Source: Bacteroidaceae bacterium (GTDB taxonomy: Bacteria > Bacteroidota > Bacteroidia > Bacteroidales > Bacteroidaceae). From it: 64,000 nt of DNA. A model generated the notes under the pieces. That model worked only from the letters and a program-made list of their open reading frames with translations, did not search any database and was not told the origin of the DNA. Below are positions 16,156 through 26,013 of this stretch, piece by piece. The first letter of the stretch is position 1. Every line of letters begins with the position of its first letter. The stretch is from NCBI GenBank assembly GCA_017622815.1, contig JAGAQH010000025.1, forward strand, positions 1 to 64,000, in the 5' to 3' direction. Position numbers and translations under genes: made by a program.

Positions 16156-17412
16156 TTAGGAAATGCTCTCCAGCATGTCGGCGACAATGAAGGTGCTTCC
16201 CCCGATGAAGATAGTGTCGTTTTTGGAAGCCTGCTGTTTGGCTTCTTCGTATGCTTCGACAACACTATCGTACACGCTGCCTTCCAATCCGTGTTCTTTT
16301 GCTATTTCTGCGAACTCTGTTGCAGGCATAGCCCGCTTCACACTTGCCTGTGTGAAATAGTATCTTGCTCTCTTAGGAAGCATGGCTACAACCTTTCTTG
16401 CGTCCTTGTCGCCTACCATGCCGATGACGATGTGCAATCTCCCCGGAGTCTGTTCCAACTGCTTGCTGATGTATTCCCACCCGCCGACGTTATGTCCGGT
16501 GTCGCAGATGGTTAGGGGCTTTTCGGAAAGCGTTTGCCAGCGCCCCATAAGGCCCGTCAGTTCGCATACGTGCATGAAGCCATTGTTGATGTCCTCCTCG
16601 CTTATGTTCAATGTGGCGCGTTCGGAAAGTCCTTTTGCTGTCCCTCGGAGGAAGTCCAGGGCTGTGAGTATGGTCTGCGTGTTTTTCTCCTGACAGTATC
16701 CCTTCAGTTCACTATCAACCTTGGGGTGAGACAACTCGTCGGCAAAGAGGATGGAGGAGTGCATCTCCTTGGCCTTGTCGGCAAAAACTCGTCGTACTTC
16801 AGGGTTGCCTCCCGTCTCTCCTACGACAACAGGCGTGTCTGCCTTGATGATTCCTGCCTTCTCTCCTGCTATCGCTTCAAGAGTGTTGCCGAGGAACTGG
16901 ACATGGTCGAAACTGATGTTTGTGATGATGGATAGTATGGGCTTTATGATGTTTGTGCAGTCTAACCTGCCACCAAGTCCGGTTTCTATGACGGCAATGT
17001 CCACCCCTGCTTCCTCAAAATACTTGAAGGCAAGGGCTGTGGCAAGTTCAAAGAATGAGGGGTGGAGAGGTTCAAAGAAGGCTCGTTCTTCTTCTACAAA
17101 GCGTACAACCCTCTCTTCGGGTATCATCTTTCCGTTAACCCGGATACGTTCGCGGAAGTCCACCAAATGCGGGCTTGTGTAAAGGCCGACCTTATATCCA
17201 GCGCTCTGGAGGATGGCTGCCAGCGTGTGGCTGACGCTGCCCTTGCCATTTGTGCCGGCAACGTGTATTGTCTGGTATTTTGTATGCGGATGGCAGAAGT
17301 GGGAGTCCAGTGTTTCTGTATTCCCCAGTCCCTCCTTATATGCACCAGCCCCGATGTTCTGGAACAACGGGGCTGAGGTGAACAGGTATTCTGTAGCTTC
17401 ACTATATGTCAT
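16156..17412 (-). CDS. folC: folylpolyglutamate synthase / dihydrofolate synthase
   Basis: 418-residue Mur-ligase family enzyme that adds glutamate to dihydropteroate and folates with ATP. The P-loop GTNGKGSVSH is near residue 53. TGLGGRLDCTN, the ISFDHVQFLG segment and CDTGHNVGGWEY (the C-terminal Mur domain) follow in the expected order and at normal length. It lies 37 bases downstream of dnaJ on the same strand and may be carried on the grpE-dnaJ transcript. Confidence 0.93.
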   Translation of the reverse strand: MTYSEATEYLFTSAPLFQNIGAGAYKEGLGNTETLDSHFCHPHTKYQTIHVAGTNGKGSVSHTLAAILQSAGYKVGLYTSPHLVDFRERIRVNGKMIPEERVVRFVEEERAFFEPLHPSFFELATALAFKYFEEAGVDIAVIETGLGGRLDCTNIIKPILSIITNISFDHVQFLGNTLEAIAGEKAGIIKADTPVVVGETGGNPEVRRVFADKAKEMHSSILFADELSHPKVDSELKGYCQEKNTQTILTALDFLRGTAKGLSERATLNISEEDINNGFMHVCELTGLMGRWQTLSEKPLTICDTGHNVGGWEYISKQLEQTPGRLHIVIGMVGDKDARKVVAMLPKRARYYFTQASVKRAMPATEFAEIAKEHGLEGSVYDSVVEAYEEAKQQASKNDTIFIGGSTFIVADMLESIS

Positions 17413-17449
17413 AGTTGGAAAAGTCTTCTGTTCAGTGTTTTACTGCTAT

Positions 17450-18625
17450 TTAACTAAATAGGTTCTTGAACTTCTGGAAGAATGAATTCTTCGTGGTCTG
17501 CGAGGGTTTGAAGCTGTCGCTTCCCTTCATCTTCTCAAAGGCATCGTGTTCTTCCTTTGTAAGAGTCTCTGGTATGTATATGGATATATTCACTATGAGG
17601 TCTCCGTATCCATAGCCATAGCCCTGCAAGGCAGGAAGACCCTTGCCGCGAAGGCGCACCGTCTTGCCGGGCTGTGTGCCGGGCTCAATCTTTATCTTCA
17701 CACGACCATCTATGGTAGGTATCTCGGCAGGTCCGCCCAATACAGCCGTGGGAAGGTCGAGGAGCAGATTGTAGACGAGGTCATTGTCACGACGGCTCAG
17801 TTCGCTGTGCTGTTCCACTTCTACATACACCTGTATGTCGCCGGCATAACCATTGTTGCGTCCGGCATTACCCTTGCCCTGAACGGTAAGTATCATGCCA
17901 TCCTGTACGCCTGCCGGTATCTGTACCTCAACGACTTCTTCGCCGCTGACCACGCCGGTGCCGGAGCAGTGTGAGCATTTATTCTTGATGGTAGTGCCCT
18001 GACCGCCGCACACATTGCAGACACTCTGCTGCTGCATGCGTCCGAACATGGTGTTCACCTGACGTGTCACATAACCTGTGCCGTGGCATGTGCCGCATGA
18101 TTCTGTCTTGCCGTCCTGTGAACCGGAACCATGGCAATGCGAGCAGGTGACATCCTTCTTTACCTTGAACTTCTTTGTGGCGCCCTTGGCAACTTCTTCC
18201 AGTGTGAGTTTTACTTTCAAGCGCAGGTCGCCACCCTGATGTTTCTGTGCGCCACGGCTACCGCCGCCTCCGAAACCTCCAAAGCCACTGAAACCGCCGA
18301 AGCCTCCACCGCCACCCATGTGACCGCCGAAGATGTCGCCGAACATGGAGAAGATGTCGTTCATGTCAAAGCCTTGGCCGCCGAAGCCTCCGGCACCGCC
18401 CATGCCGGCATGGCCGAACTGGTCGTAGCGGGCACGCTTGTCGGGGTCGCGGAGTACGTCGTAGGCTTCTGCCGCCTCCTTGAACTTCTCCTCGGCTTCC
18501 TTGTCACCCGGATTGCGGTCGGGGTGATACTTGATGGCCATTTTCTTATAGGCCTTCTTTATCTCGTCTTCCGAAGCACCCTTCTGTACGCCAAGCACTT
18601 CGTAGTAATCTCTCTTTTCTGCCAT
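17450..18625 (-). CDS. dnaJ: chaperone DnaJ
   Basis: 391-residue type I Hsp40. Residues 5-70 are the J domain with the HPD motif in YHPDRNPGD, which stimulates the DnaK ATPase. A long Gly/Phe region follows, unusually rich in GGFGG repeats (about 75-130). Four CxxCxGxG zinc motifs come next ([32 protein letters not shown]), then the C-terminal substrate-binding domains. It is preceded by grpE with a 39-base gap. dnaK is not in the window. Confidence 0.97.
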   Translation of the reverse strand: MAEKRDYYEVLGVQKGASEDEIKKAYKKMAIKYHPDRNPGDKEAEEKFKEAAEAYDVLRDPDKRARYDQFGHAGMGGAGGFGGQGFDMNDIFSMFGDIFGGHMGGGGGFGGFSGFGGFGGGGSRGAQKHQGGDLRLKVKLTLEEVAKGATKKFKVKKDVTCSHCHGSGSQDGKTESCGTCHGTGYVTRQVNTMFGRMQQQSVCNVCGGQGTTIKNKCSHCSGTGVVSGEEVVEVQIPAGVQDGMILTVQGKGNAGRNNGYAGDIQVYVEVEQHSELSRRDNDLVYNLLLDLPTAVLGGPAEIPTIDGRVKIKIEPGTQPGKTVRLRGKGLPALQGYGYGYGDLIVNISIYIPETLTKEEHDAFEKMKGSDSFKPSQTTKNSFFQKFKNLFS

Positions 18626-18664
18626 GTTCTTGTGTTATTTATAGACGTACGTTTCAGTCATTCA

Positions 18665-19246
18665 TTAAATGCCAACTACAACTTGGGCATGACGGATAAC
18701 CTTCTCGTTCAGTTTGTAGCCCTTCAGTGTGCAGTCTACCACCTTGTTCTTCATCTCTGGTGTGGGTGCGGGGAACTGTGCCACGGCCTCGTGTACTTCC
18801 ACGTCAAAGTCTGCATCCTTGGTCTCTATGGACTTTACGCCCTGCTTTTCCAGTATGCCCATGAACTTTTTCTGTATCAGTTCCACTCCCTCTACCACGG
18901 CTTGTACATCTTCGGCCTTGCGCATTTGCTCCAGGGCACGCTCCATGTCGTCCATTATGGGGAGGATGGCAGTGATAACCTTCTCGCCTCCGTTCAGAAT
19001 GAGGTCGGCTTTTTCCTTGATGACGCGCTTGCGGTAGTTGTCGAACTCGGCCACTTTGTACAGTATCTGCTTCTTCAGTTCTGCTATTTCTGCCTGAGCC
19101 GCCTCAAGCGGGTCAACCTCCACCTCGGGAGTCTCCTCCTGTTCTGTAGTTTCGGTTTCGTTCTGCTGAGGTGTCTCTTCTGTCTGGTCTACTTTTGCCT
19201 CTTCCTGAATATGCTCTTCGTTATTGAGTTTTTCTTCTGTTGCCAT
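18665..19246 (-). CDS. grpE: nucleotide exchange factor GrpE
   Basis: 193 residues. The first 70 or so are acidic and low-complexity (many Glu, Gln, Thr). A long coiled-coil follows (EAAQAEIAELKKQ onward), then the compact beta domain with the end HAQVVVGI. It releases ADP from DnaK and forms a stress-chaperone operon with dnaJ. The start MATEEKL at 19246 is preferred; the 20 extra codons upstream in the open frame look non-coding and run toward the ABC-F terminator. Confidence 0.93.
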   Translation of the reverse strand: MATEEKLNNEEHIQEEAKVDQTEETPQQNETETTEQEETPEVEVDPLEAAQAEIAELKKQILYKVAEFDNYRKRVIKEKADLILNGGEKVITAILPIMDDMERALEQMRKAEDVQAVVEGVELIQKKFMGILEKQGVKSIETKDADFDVEVHEAVAQFPAPTPEMKNKVVDCTLKGYKLNEKVIRHAQVVVGI

Positions 19247-19285
19247 GTGTTGTCTTGTTGATTGTTTGTTCTGCCTGTTATATCG

Positions 19286-19322
19286 CATAAAACGTGCCAT
19301 TGTCATTTTGGCACGTTTTATG
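19286..19322 (-). terminator. terminator after the ABC-F gene
   Basis: Perfect 14-base arms CATAAAACGTGCCA / TGGCACGTTTTATG with a 9-base loop, 46 bases past the ABC-F stop and upstream of grpE. Confidence 0.8.
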
Positions 19323-19367
19323 TCATTAAGGCACCTATATATTATATATAATGTGTAGTTATGTCAG

Positions 19368-20996
<1,629 letters not shown>

Positions 20997-21001
20997 TTAT
21001 C

Positions 21002-21484
21002 CTATATATCCATGCTTTCTGCATTGAAGGTGAGTGGCATCAGTGCCTCCACGCTTTCTATGCAGTGTGTACCATCCTCGCCATAGAGCATCACTTTTAT
21101 CGGCGAACCCTGCTTGTGCTCCACTTCCAGCAGTGCCTGTCTGCACATTCCGCATGGCGCAATCGGGTCTTTTGTAAACAGCCCCCCTGTCTGTGCCGCT
21201 ATGGCAATGGCCGTTATTTCTTCGCCAGGCCTGTTGGCTCCGCACCAGAACAGTGCCGTCCGTTCTGCACAACTTCCCACTGGGTATGCCGCATTCTCCT
21301 GATTGCTGCCTGTGATTATTTCGCCGCTATGTAAGCGCAAAGCAGCACCCACCTGGAAATGGCTGTAGGGGGAATAACTGCTTTCCGTTGCCTTTTTGGC
21401 TGCTTCAACCAGTTCGCGCTCGGGTGCGCTCATATCCTCTTCCACAAGCACATTCACACGTGTGCGAATCTCGTACTCTTTCAT
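21002..21484 (-). CDS. cdd: cytidine deaminase
   Basis: 160-residue zinc-dependent deaminase converting cytidine or deoxycytidine to uridine or deoxyuridine in pyrimidine salvage. The zinc/catalytic motifs are CAERTA (HAE-type site with Cys first) and PCGMCRQ, the usual homotetrameric Cdd arrangement. The C-terminus contains LMPLTFNAE, close to the family's usual LLP-x-F ending. It has its own promoter and is divergent from map. Confidence 0.95.
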   Translation of the reverse strand: MKEYEIRTRVNVLVEEDMSAPERELVEAAKKATESSYSPYSHFQVGAALRLHSGEIITGSNQENAAYPVGSCAERTALFWCGANRPGEEITAIAIAAQTGGLFTKDPIAPCGMCRQALLEVEHKQGSPIKVMLYGEDGTHCIESVEALMPLTFNAESMDI

Positions 21485-21506
21485 GGTATGATAGGTATTT
21501 GCTCTG

Positions 21507-21538
21507 CAAAGGTACGAATAAGTGAGCGAAATAGCAAA
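21507..21538 (-). promoter_or_regulatory. promoter of cdd
   Basis: Minus-strand TTTG (21538-21535), exactly 20 bases, TACCTTTG (21514-21507), 22 bases before the ATG. The remaining divergent interval 21539-21796 shows no gene; a 62-codon open frame there ends in the map promoter and is not convincing. Confidence 0.85.
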
Positions 21539-21796
21539 TATTATTTGCCTTTTCCAGAGAAATAGCCGGATGCATGCTATTGCTTTCTCTGTATTTTAAC
21601 CAGTAATCTGCATTCCTTTCGCCTAATTTTGATGAGGTGACCTCCGGATATGCTCCTGTATTTTGTTCTCTGTCCGTCGGCCAGGACTGCTGTTATGTAC
21701 TATGTTTGTCTCTAAAGTAAAGAAGCGGAAAGTCGGGAGCGTACATGTCAAAACGCCTGGCTCTTCCGTGTTCTTTCATGGAAAATTCCTGATAAA

Positions 21797-21828
21797 TTTG
21801 GAAAATATCCTACTTACTCGTACCTTTG
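21797..21828 (+). promoter_or_regulatory. promoter of map
   Basis: TTTG (21797-21800), exactly 20 bases, TACCTTTG (21821-21828), 29 bases before the GTG start of map. Confidence 0.85.
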
Positions 21829-21857
21829 TACACGAGAAAAGCATGAAATGATAAAGC

Positions 21858-22730
21858 GTGGCAAGGAATAATAAGATAATAGAGAATTGGAGGCTTCTTC
21901 CAGGTGTGGCGCCTACAGAAATGGATTTGCGCATATTAGAGTTCCAGAATCGTGGCAAACTATGCCCGACGCGAGACTTGATAAAGACTCCAGAGCAAAT
22001 AGAAGGTATAAGGCGCGCTGGAGCATTGAATACAGCAGTGCTTGATGAAGTGGCCGAGCGTATCCGCGAAGGAATGTCAACAGAGGATATAGACCGCATC
22101 GTAAACGAGTTCACCGTTCGGCATGGCGGCATCCCCGCACCGTTGAACTATGAAGGCTTTCCCAAGTCGTGCTGCACGAGCGTAAACGAAGTGGTGTGTC
22201 ATGGCATTCCATCGGAAGATGTCATTCTGGAGGAGGGTGACATTATAAATGTCGACTGTACAACGATTTTAAACGGATACTATGCCGATGCCAGCAGAAT
22301 GTTCGTTATAGGTCGCACCACGGCGCAAAAGCAACGCCTTGTGGATGTGGCATGGGAGTGCCTGAAGGTAGGCGAGAAGGTTTGCTCTGAGCCTTATGTA
22401 TTTGTCGGTGATCTTGGCAATGCCATTCAGAAACATGCCCATGCAAATGGTTTCAGCGTAGTGCGTGATCTTTGCGGTCATGGTGTCGGTTGTCACTTCC
22501 ACGAAGAACCGGAGGTTGAACACTACGGGCACAGAGGAACAGGAATGTTGCTCGTTCCGGGTATGACCTTTACCATAGAGCCAATGATCAACACGGGCAC
22601 ATGGCGTGTCTTCATAGACGACGAAGACCCTTACGGGTGGGAAGTGATTAGTGAAGACGAACTCCCCAGCGCCCAGTGGGAACACACTTATCTGATGACG
22701 GAGAACGGTGTGGAAATACTGACACATTGA
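21858..22730 (+). CDS. map: methionine aminopeptidase type I
   Basis: 290-residue metallo-enzyme that removes the initiator methionine. The pita-bread fold ligands are seen in NVDCTTILNGYYADASR (two Asp), GHGVGCHFHEEP (His), TIEPM (Glu) and the C-terminal WEHTYLMTENG (Glu). The protein starts with GTG at 21858. The 21 residues before the first in-frame ATG (21921) include NWRLLPG, which matches the N-terminal extension I recall in Bacteroidetes homologues, so GTG is preferred. It is followed by tsaD (36 bases). Confidence 0.93.
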   Translation: MARNNKIIENWRLLPGVAPTEMDLRILEFQNRGKLCPTRDLIKTPEQIEGIRRAGALNTAVLDEVAERIREGMSTEDIDRIVNEFTVRHGGIPAPLNYEGFPKSCCTSVNEVVCHGIPSEDVILEEGDIINVDCTTILNGYYADASRMFVIGRTTAQKQRLVDVAWECLKVGEKVCSEPYVFVGDLGNAIQKHAHANGFSVVRDLCGHGVGCHFHEEPEVEHYGHRGTGMLLVPGMTFTIEPMINTGTWRVFIDDEDPYGWEVISEDELPSAQWEHTYLMTENGVEILTH

Positions 22731-22766
22731 CCATGTATAACATATTAAGGACGTAGGCTTTTTATT

Positions 22767-23780
22767 ATGATAATTCTTGGAATAGAATCCTCATGCGATG
22801 ATACAAGTGCAGCAGTGATTAGAGACGGAGTGCTTCTGTCCAACGTCACGGCATCTCAGGCCGTACACGAAGCGTATGGCGGTGTCGTACCTGAACTGGC
22901 CAGCCGTGCACACCAGCAAAATATTGTTCCGGTGGTGGATCAGGCTCTTAAAAAAGCAGGCGTAGAGCGTGAAGAACTCTCGGCCATAGCCTTTACACGA
23001 GGTCCTGGCCTGATGGGTTCGCTGCTTGTCGGAGTCAGTTTCGCCAAGGGGCTTGCCGCCAGTCTTGATATTCCCATGATAGAGGTTAACCACCTGCAAG
23101 GGCATGTTCTGGCGCACTTTGTCAGGGAAGAGGGAGATGACCACACGCCTCCTCCATTCCCTTTCCTGTGTCTTTTGGTAAGTGGAGGCAACAGCCAGAT
23201 AATACTGGTCCGCGCCTATAACGATATGGAAATTATCGGAAAGACCATAGACGATGCGGCTGGCGAGGCCATAGACAAGTGCTCCAAGGTAATGGGAATG
23301 GGGTATCCCGGAGGTCCCATAATTGACCGTCTTGCACGTCAGGGCAATCCCAAGGCATTCCAGTTTGCCCGTCCGCAGATACCTGATTACGATTATTCTT
23401 TCTCCGGCCTCAAGACTTCCTTCCTCTACAATCTTAGAGAATGGGTGGCCGGGGACCCCGACTTTGTGGAGAAGAACAAGGCCGACTTGGCCGCATCCTT
23501 GGAGCATACCATAGTGGACATCCTGATGAAGAAACTTCGTAAGGCCGCCAAGGACCTGCGCATAAAGCATGTGGCTGTAGCCGGTGGTGTCAGTGCCAAT
23601 ACTGGTCTTCGCGAGGCATTTCATGACCATGCCCGCCGTTTTGGCTGGACTGTGTACATACCCAAGTTCGGATATACTACCGACAACGCGGCCATGATAG
23701 CCATGGCAGGCTGTTTCAAATATAAGGACAAGGAGTTTTGTTCCATGGACAAACCCGCGTATTCCAGAGTGGAGATATAG
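22767..23780 (+). CDS. tsaD: tRNA t6A threonylcarbamoyltransferase subunit TsaD
   Basis: 337-residue Kae1/TsaD protein. With TsaB and TsaE it transfers threonylcarbamoyl to A37 of ANN-decoding tRNAs. The metal-binding motif is NHLQGH (H109 and H113). The nucleotide-binding features GIESSCDDT at the start and LLVSGGNSQI are present, with GGVSANTGLR near the C-terminus. Length is standard, and this essential gene appears intact. It may be cotranscribed with map and the C10 protease gene that starts 28 bases later. Confidence 0.96.
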   Translation: MIILGIESSCDDTSAAVIRDGVLLSNVTASQAVHEAYGGVVPELASRAHQQNIVPVVDQALKKAGVEREELSAIAFTRGPGLMGSLLVGVSFAKGLAASLDIPMIEVNHLQGHVLAHFVREEGDDHTPPPFPFLCLLVSGGNSQIILVRAYNDMEIIGKTIDDAAGEAIDKCSKVMGMGYPGGPIIDRLARQGNPKAFQFARPQIPDYDYSFSGLKTSFLYNLREWVAGDPDFVEKNKADLAASLEHTIVDILMKKLRKAAKDLRIKHVAVAGGVSANTGLREAFHDHARRFGWTVYIPKFGYTTDNAAMIAMAGCFKYKDKEFCSMDKPAYSRVEI

Positions 23781-23808
23781 GACCCATTATACGATAAAGG
23801 ACAGAAAT

Positions 23809-25404
23809 ATGGATTGTCTCCCGTTATTTTGCAGGCGCATACTATATGCCATTGCTATATGTGTTGCCTTTAGCCTTGTGTCAGTGGCCCAGCCGCGGCC
23901 GGAAAGGGCAGTCGCCCCTTTGCTCAAGACCATACGGGTGCAAAGTGCACCATATAACCGCTCGTGCCCCTACTATAACTATGGTGACTCCATCAGTTCC
24001 GAGCCTTGTCTGGTGGGATGTGTTGCCACGGCCATAGAGCAGTTGCTGAGTTACTATCGTTACCCTGATGCCCTGCTGGACAGTATTCCTGGTTGGGAGA
24101 CCGAGAACTATTCCCTTGTCACCGTTCCGTCAGGCAGCAAGATAGATTGGGATGACGTGGCAGACCTCAGCCTTTGGTGTGGAATGATTGTCCAGATGAA
24201 GTATAGCCCCAGTGCCAGTGCCTCTGGACTGTGGAAGGCGGAAGAGCCCTTGAAGCGTGTTTTCGGCTATGGTACGGTAAAGATTGTGGACCGTAGTTTG
24301 TATAGTTTTGACGCATGGCACAGGATTCTGCAGAACGAGTTGCTCTCTGGCCGTCCCGTGGCCTATGTAGGTTATAGCAATATGATGATAGGACATGCCT
24401 TCAATATTGATGGCATGGATGAGAATGGGCTATACCATTGCAACTGGGGGGAGAACGAGCAGCAGAACGGGTATTTTTCATTGGAGCATCTTTGCGAGAT
24501 GCAACCGCATTGGGATGCTACGGATTGGGGACGTATGTCAGGATTTCATGCCAATCAATACATGCTGATTCTTCATCCGGACAGTGTCACTGACGTGCTG
24601 GAACCGGATACTATGGCTGACTTTGCCCATGCTGTAAGGGTGGACAGTATCTCATTCCGCAGACAAGTGACAGGTAGAGAATATGTACTGACCGACGTGA
24701 CTTTGACCAACCTAAGTTCAGACACTCTTTATCATACATATGAGGTCTTGCTCAATGCTCCGTCGGACACCTCCATTTTGGAACAATGTAAGGAGATATC
24801 GTTGTCCTCTGTAAAGCTTTTTCCTGGCGAGACCAAGACGTGGCCAGTTGCCTGTCATTTTCCTGTCACACCGGGAGAGTGGCTTGTAAGTCTTACGTTT
24901 GACGGCAAAGAGGTGGCATACACCAAGCGCACGCAGGCTATATCTCCAACCGCAGAACAACTCTCTTTCAGAACTGGTGATATCTCATATACGCCTGACG
25001 GAGGCGTGAGAATCGTGTTGCAGGCATACAATTCCGCACGCGGAGGAACCTCAGGAAGACTGCTTTATTACAAGTTGTATAGAGATGGCGAGGATGTCTC
25101 TTGCTCAATGGATTACCGTATCCAGAACCTGGCCGCCGGAGAGTCGGTCAGTGATACGTTGTACTTCAATAGATTGGCTCAAGGACAGAAATATATCTTG
25201 CGTGTGGGAGGTTGGAGTTCTACCCTTCATTCGGTGTCGTTCACAATGCCGGGCAATGCCACCGGTATAACCGCATGTCCCGAGGAAAATCCTATGCAGA
25301 ATCATGGTAACGGCATATTGTATGATATGAATGGCAGGGAGGTGCTTTGTCCAGAAAAGGGTGTGTATGTAATAAACGGCAAGAAGGTGTATTATGAACG
25401 TTGA
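23809..25404 (+). CDS. exported C10-family (streptopain-like) cysteine protease
   Basis: 531 residues with an N-terminal hydrophobic export segment (about 12-27). The catalytic Cys is C71 in GCVATAIEQLL and the His is H196 in IGHAFNIDG, followed by HCNWGE, the equivalent of the C10 NWGWGG stretch. The C-terminal half (about 265-490) looks like beta-rich accessory domains. The end has the short LYDMNGREV ... GVYVINGKKV module also seen on the M60 protease. Only about 44 residues separate the signal peptide from the catalytic Cys, so the long inhibitory propeptide of SpeB is absent or very short. The target is probably host or dietary protein. Its stop overlaps the next gene by 11 bases. Confidence 0.85.
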   Translation: MDCLPLFCRRILYAIAICVAFSLVSVAQPRPERAVAPLLKTIRVQSAPYNRSCPYYNYGDSISSEPCLVGCVATAIEQLLSYYRYPDALLDSIPGWETENYSLVTVPSGSKIDWDDVADLSLWCGMIVQMKYSPSASASGLWKAEEPLKRVFGYGTVKIVDRSLYSFDAWHRILQNELLSGRPVAYVGYSNMMIGHAFNIDGMDENGLYHCNWGENEQQNGYFSLEHLCEMQPHWDATDWGRMSGFHANQYMLILHPDSVTDVLEPDTMADFAHAVRVDSISFRRQVTGREYVLTDVTLTNLSSDTLYHTYEVLLNAPSDTSILEQCKEISLSSVKLFPGETKTWPVACHFPVTPGEWLVSLTFDGKEVAYTKRTQAISPTAEQLSFRTGDISYTPDGGVRIVLQAYNSARGGTSGRLLYYKLYRDGEDVSCSMDYRIQNLAAGESVSDTLYFNRLAQGQKYILRVGGWSSTLHSVSFTMPGNATGITACPEENPMQNHGNGILYDMNGREVLCPEKGVYVINGKKVYYER

Positions 25405-25930
25405 GGAGATAATTGGCAAGTATTGTGACGGCCAGCAGGATTTGGAACAACTCCTGTTGCTTCATTCGCGTCAGGTTGCGGCAAAGGCCATGGAGGTGTT
25501 GGACCTCCATCCCGAGATAAAGGCAGACAGGACATTCGTTTATGAGGCGGCAATGCTGCACGACATAGGAGTGGTGAAAACCGATGCACCAGGGATTGGG
25601 TGTCGTGGAAAGCATCCATATATATGCCATGGGATATTAGGGGCCGAGATACTCAGAAGCGAAGGATTGCCCATGCATGCCCGTGTGGCAGAACGTCACA
25701 CAGGTACTGGTCTGACGAGAGCGACCATTGCTTCCCAAGGTTTGCCTTTGCCGGACGAGGATTTCTCGCCGGAAACCATCGAGGAGCAGATTGTCTGTTA
25801 TGCCGACAAATTCTTTTCCAAGAGTCACCCTGAGCGCGTCAAGACAGTTGGGCAAGTCAGGCAGATGCTTGCCAAGTTCCCGGACGCCAATCTGGAACGA
25901 TGGGACAAGTGGGTTGCGCTTTTTAGTTAA
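25394..25930 (+). CDS. HD-domain phosphohydrolase-like protein
   Basis: 178 residues, one HD domain with H24, the H56-D57 doublet in AAMLHDIGVVKTD, downstream histidines in HPYICHG and AERHTGTG, and Asp in ADKFFSKSHP. That is a complete metal-binding set for a small HD hydrolase. It resembles the uncharacterised TIGR00295-type HDIG proteins. The substrate is unknown; nucleotides are typical for the superfamily. It overlaps the C10 protease gene by 11 bases, so the two are translationally coupled, although no functional link is obvious. Confidence 0.82.
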   Translation: MNVEEIIGKYCDGQQDLEQLLLLHSRQVAAKAMEVLDLHPEIKADRTFVYEAAMLHDIGVVKTDAPGIGCRGKHPYICHGILGAEILRSEGLPMHARVAERHTGTGLTRATIASQGLPLPDEDFSPETIEEQIVCYADKFFSKSHPERVKTVGQVRQMLAKFPDANLERWDKWVALFS

Positions 25931-25954
25931 AAGTTGCAATTAAGCATAATAGGC

Positions 25955-25986
25955 TTTGCTAATGTGACGGAAATGTTGTACCTTTG
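25955..25986 (+). promoter_or_regulatory. promoter of the lptD-like gene
   Basis: TTTG (25955-25958), exactly 20 bases, TACCTTTG (25979-25986), 27 bases before the proposed TTG start. Confidence 0.85.
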
Positions 25987-26013
25987 TCGGGATAACAGTT
26001 CGTTGGCGTAGCA

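Noticed and set aside
18131..19261. 376-codon plus-strand frame over dnaJ and grpE
   Set aside because: It is a shadow of two well-recognised chaperone genes.
21663..21851. 62-codon plus-strand frame upstream of map
   Set aside because: It runs through the map promoter and stops just before the map start; probably chance.
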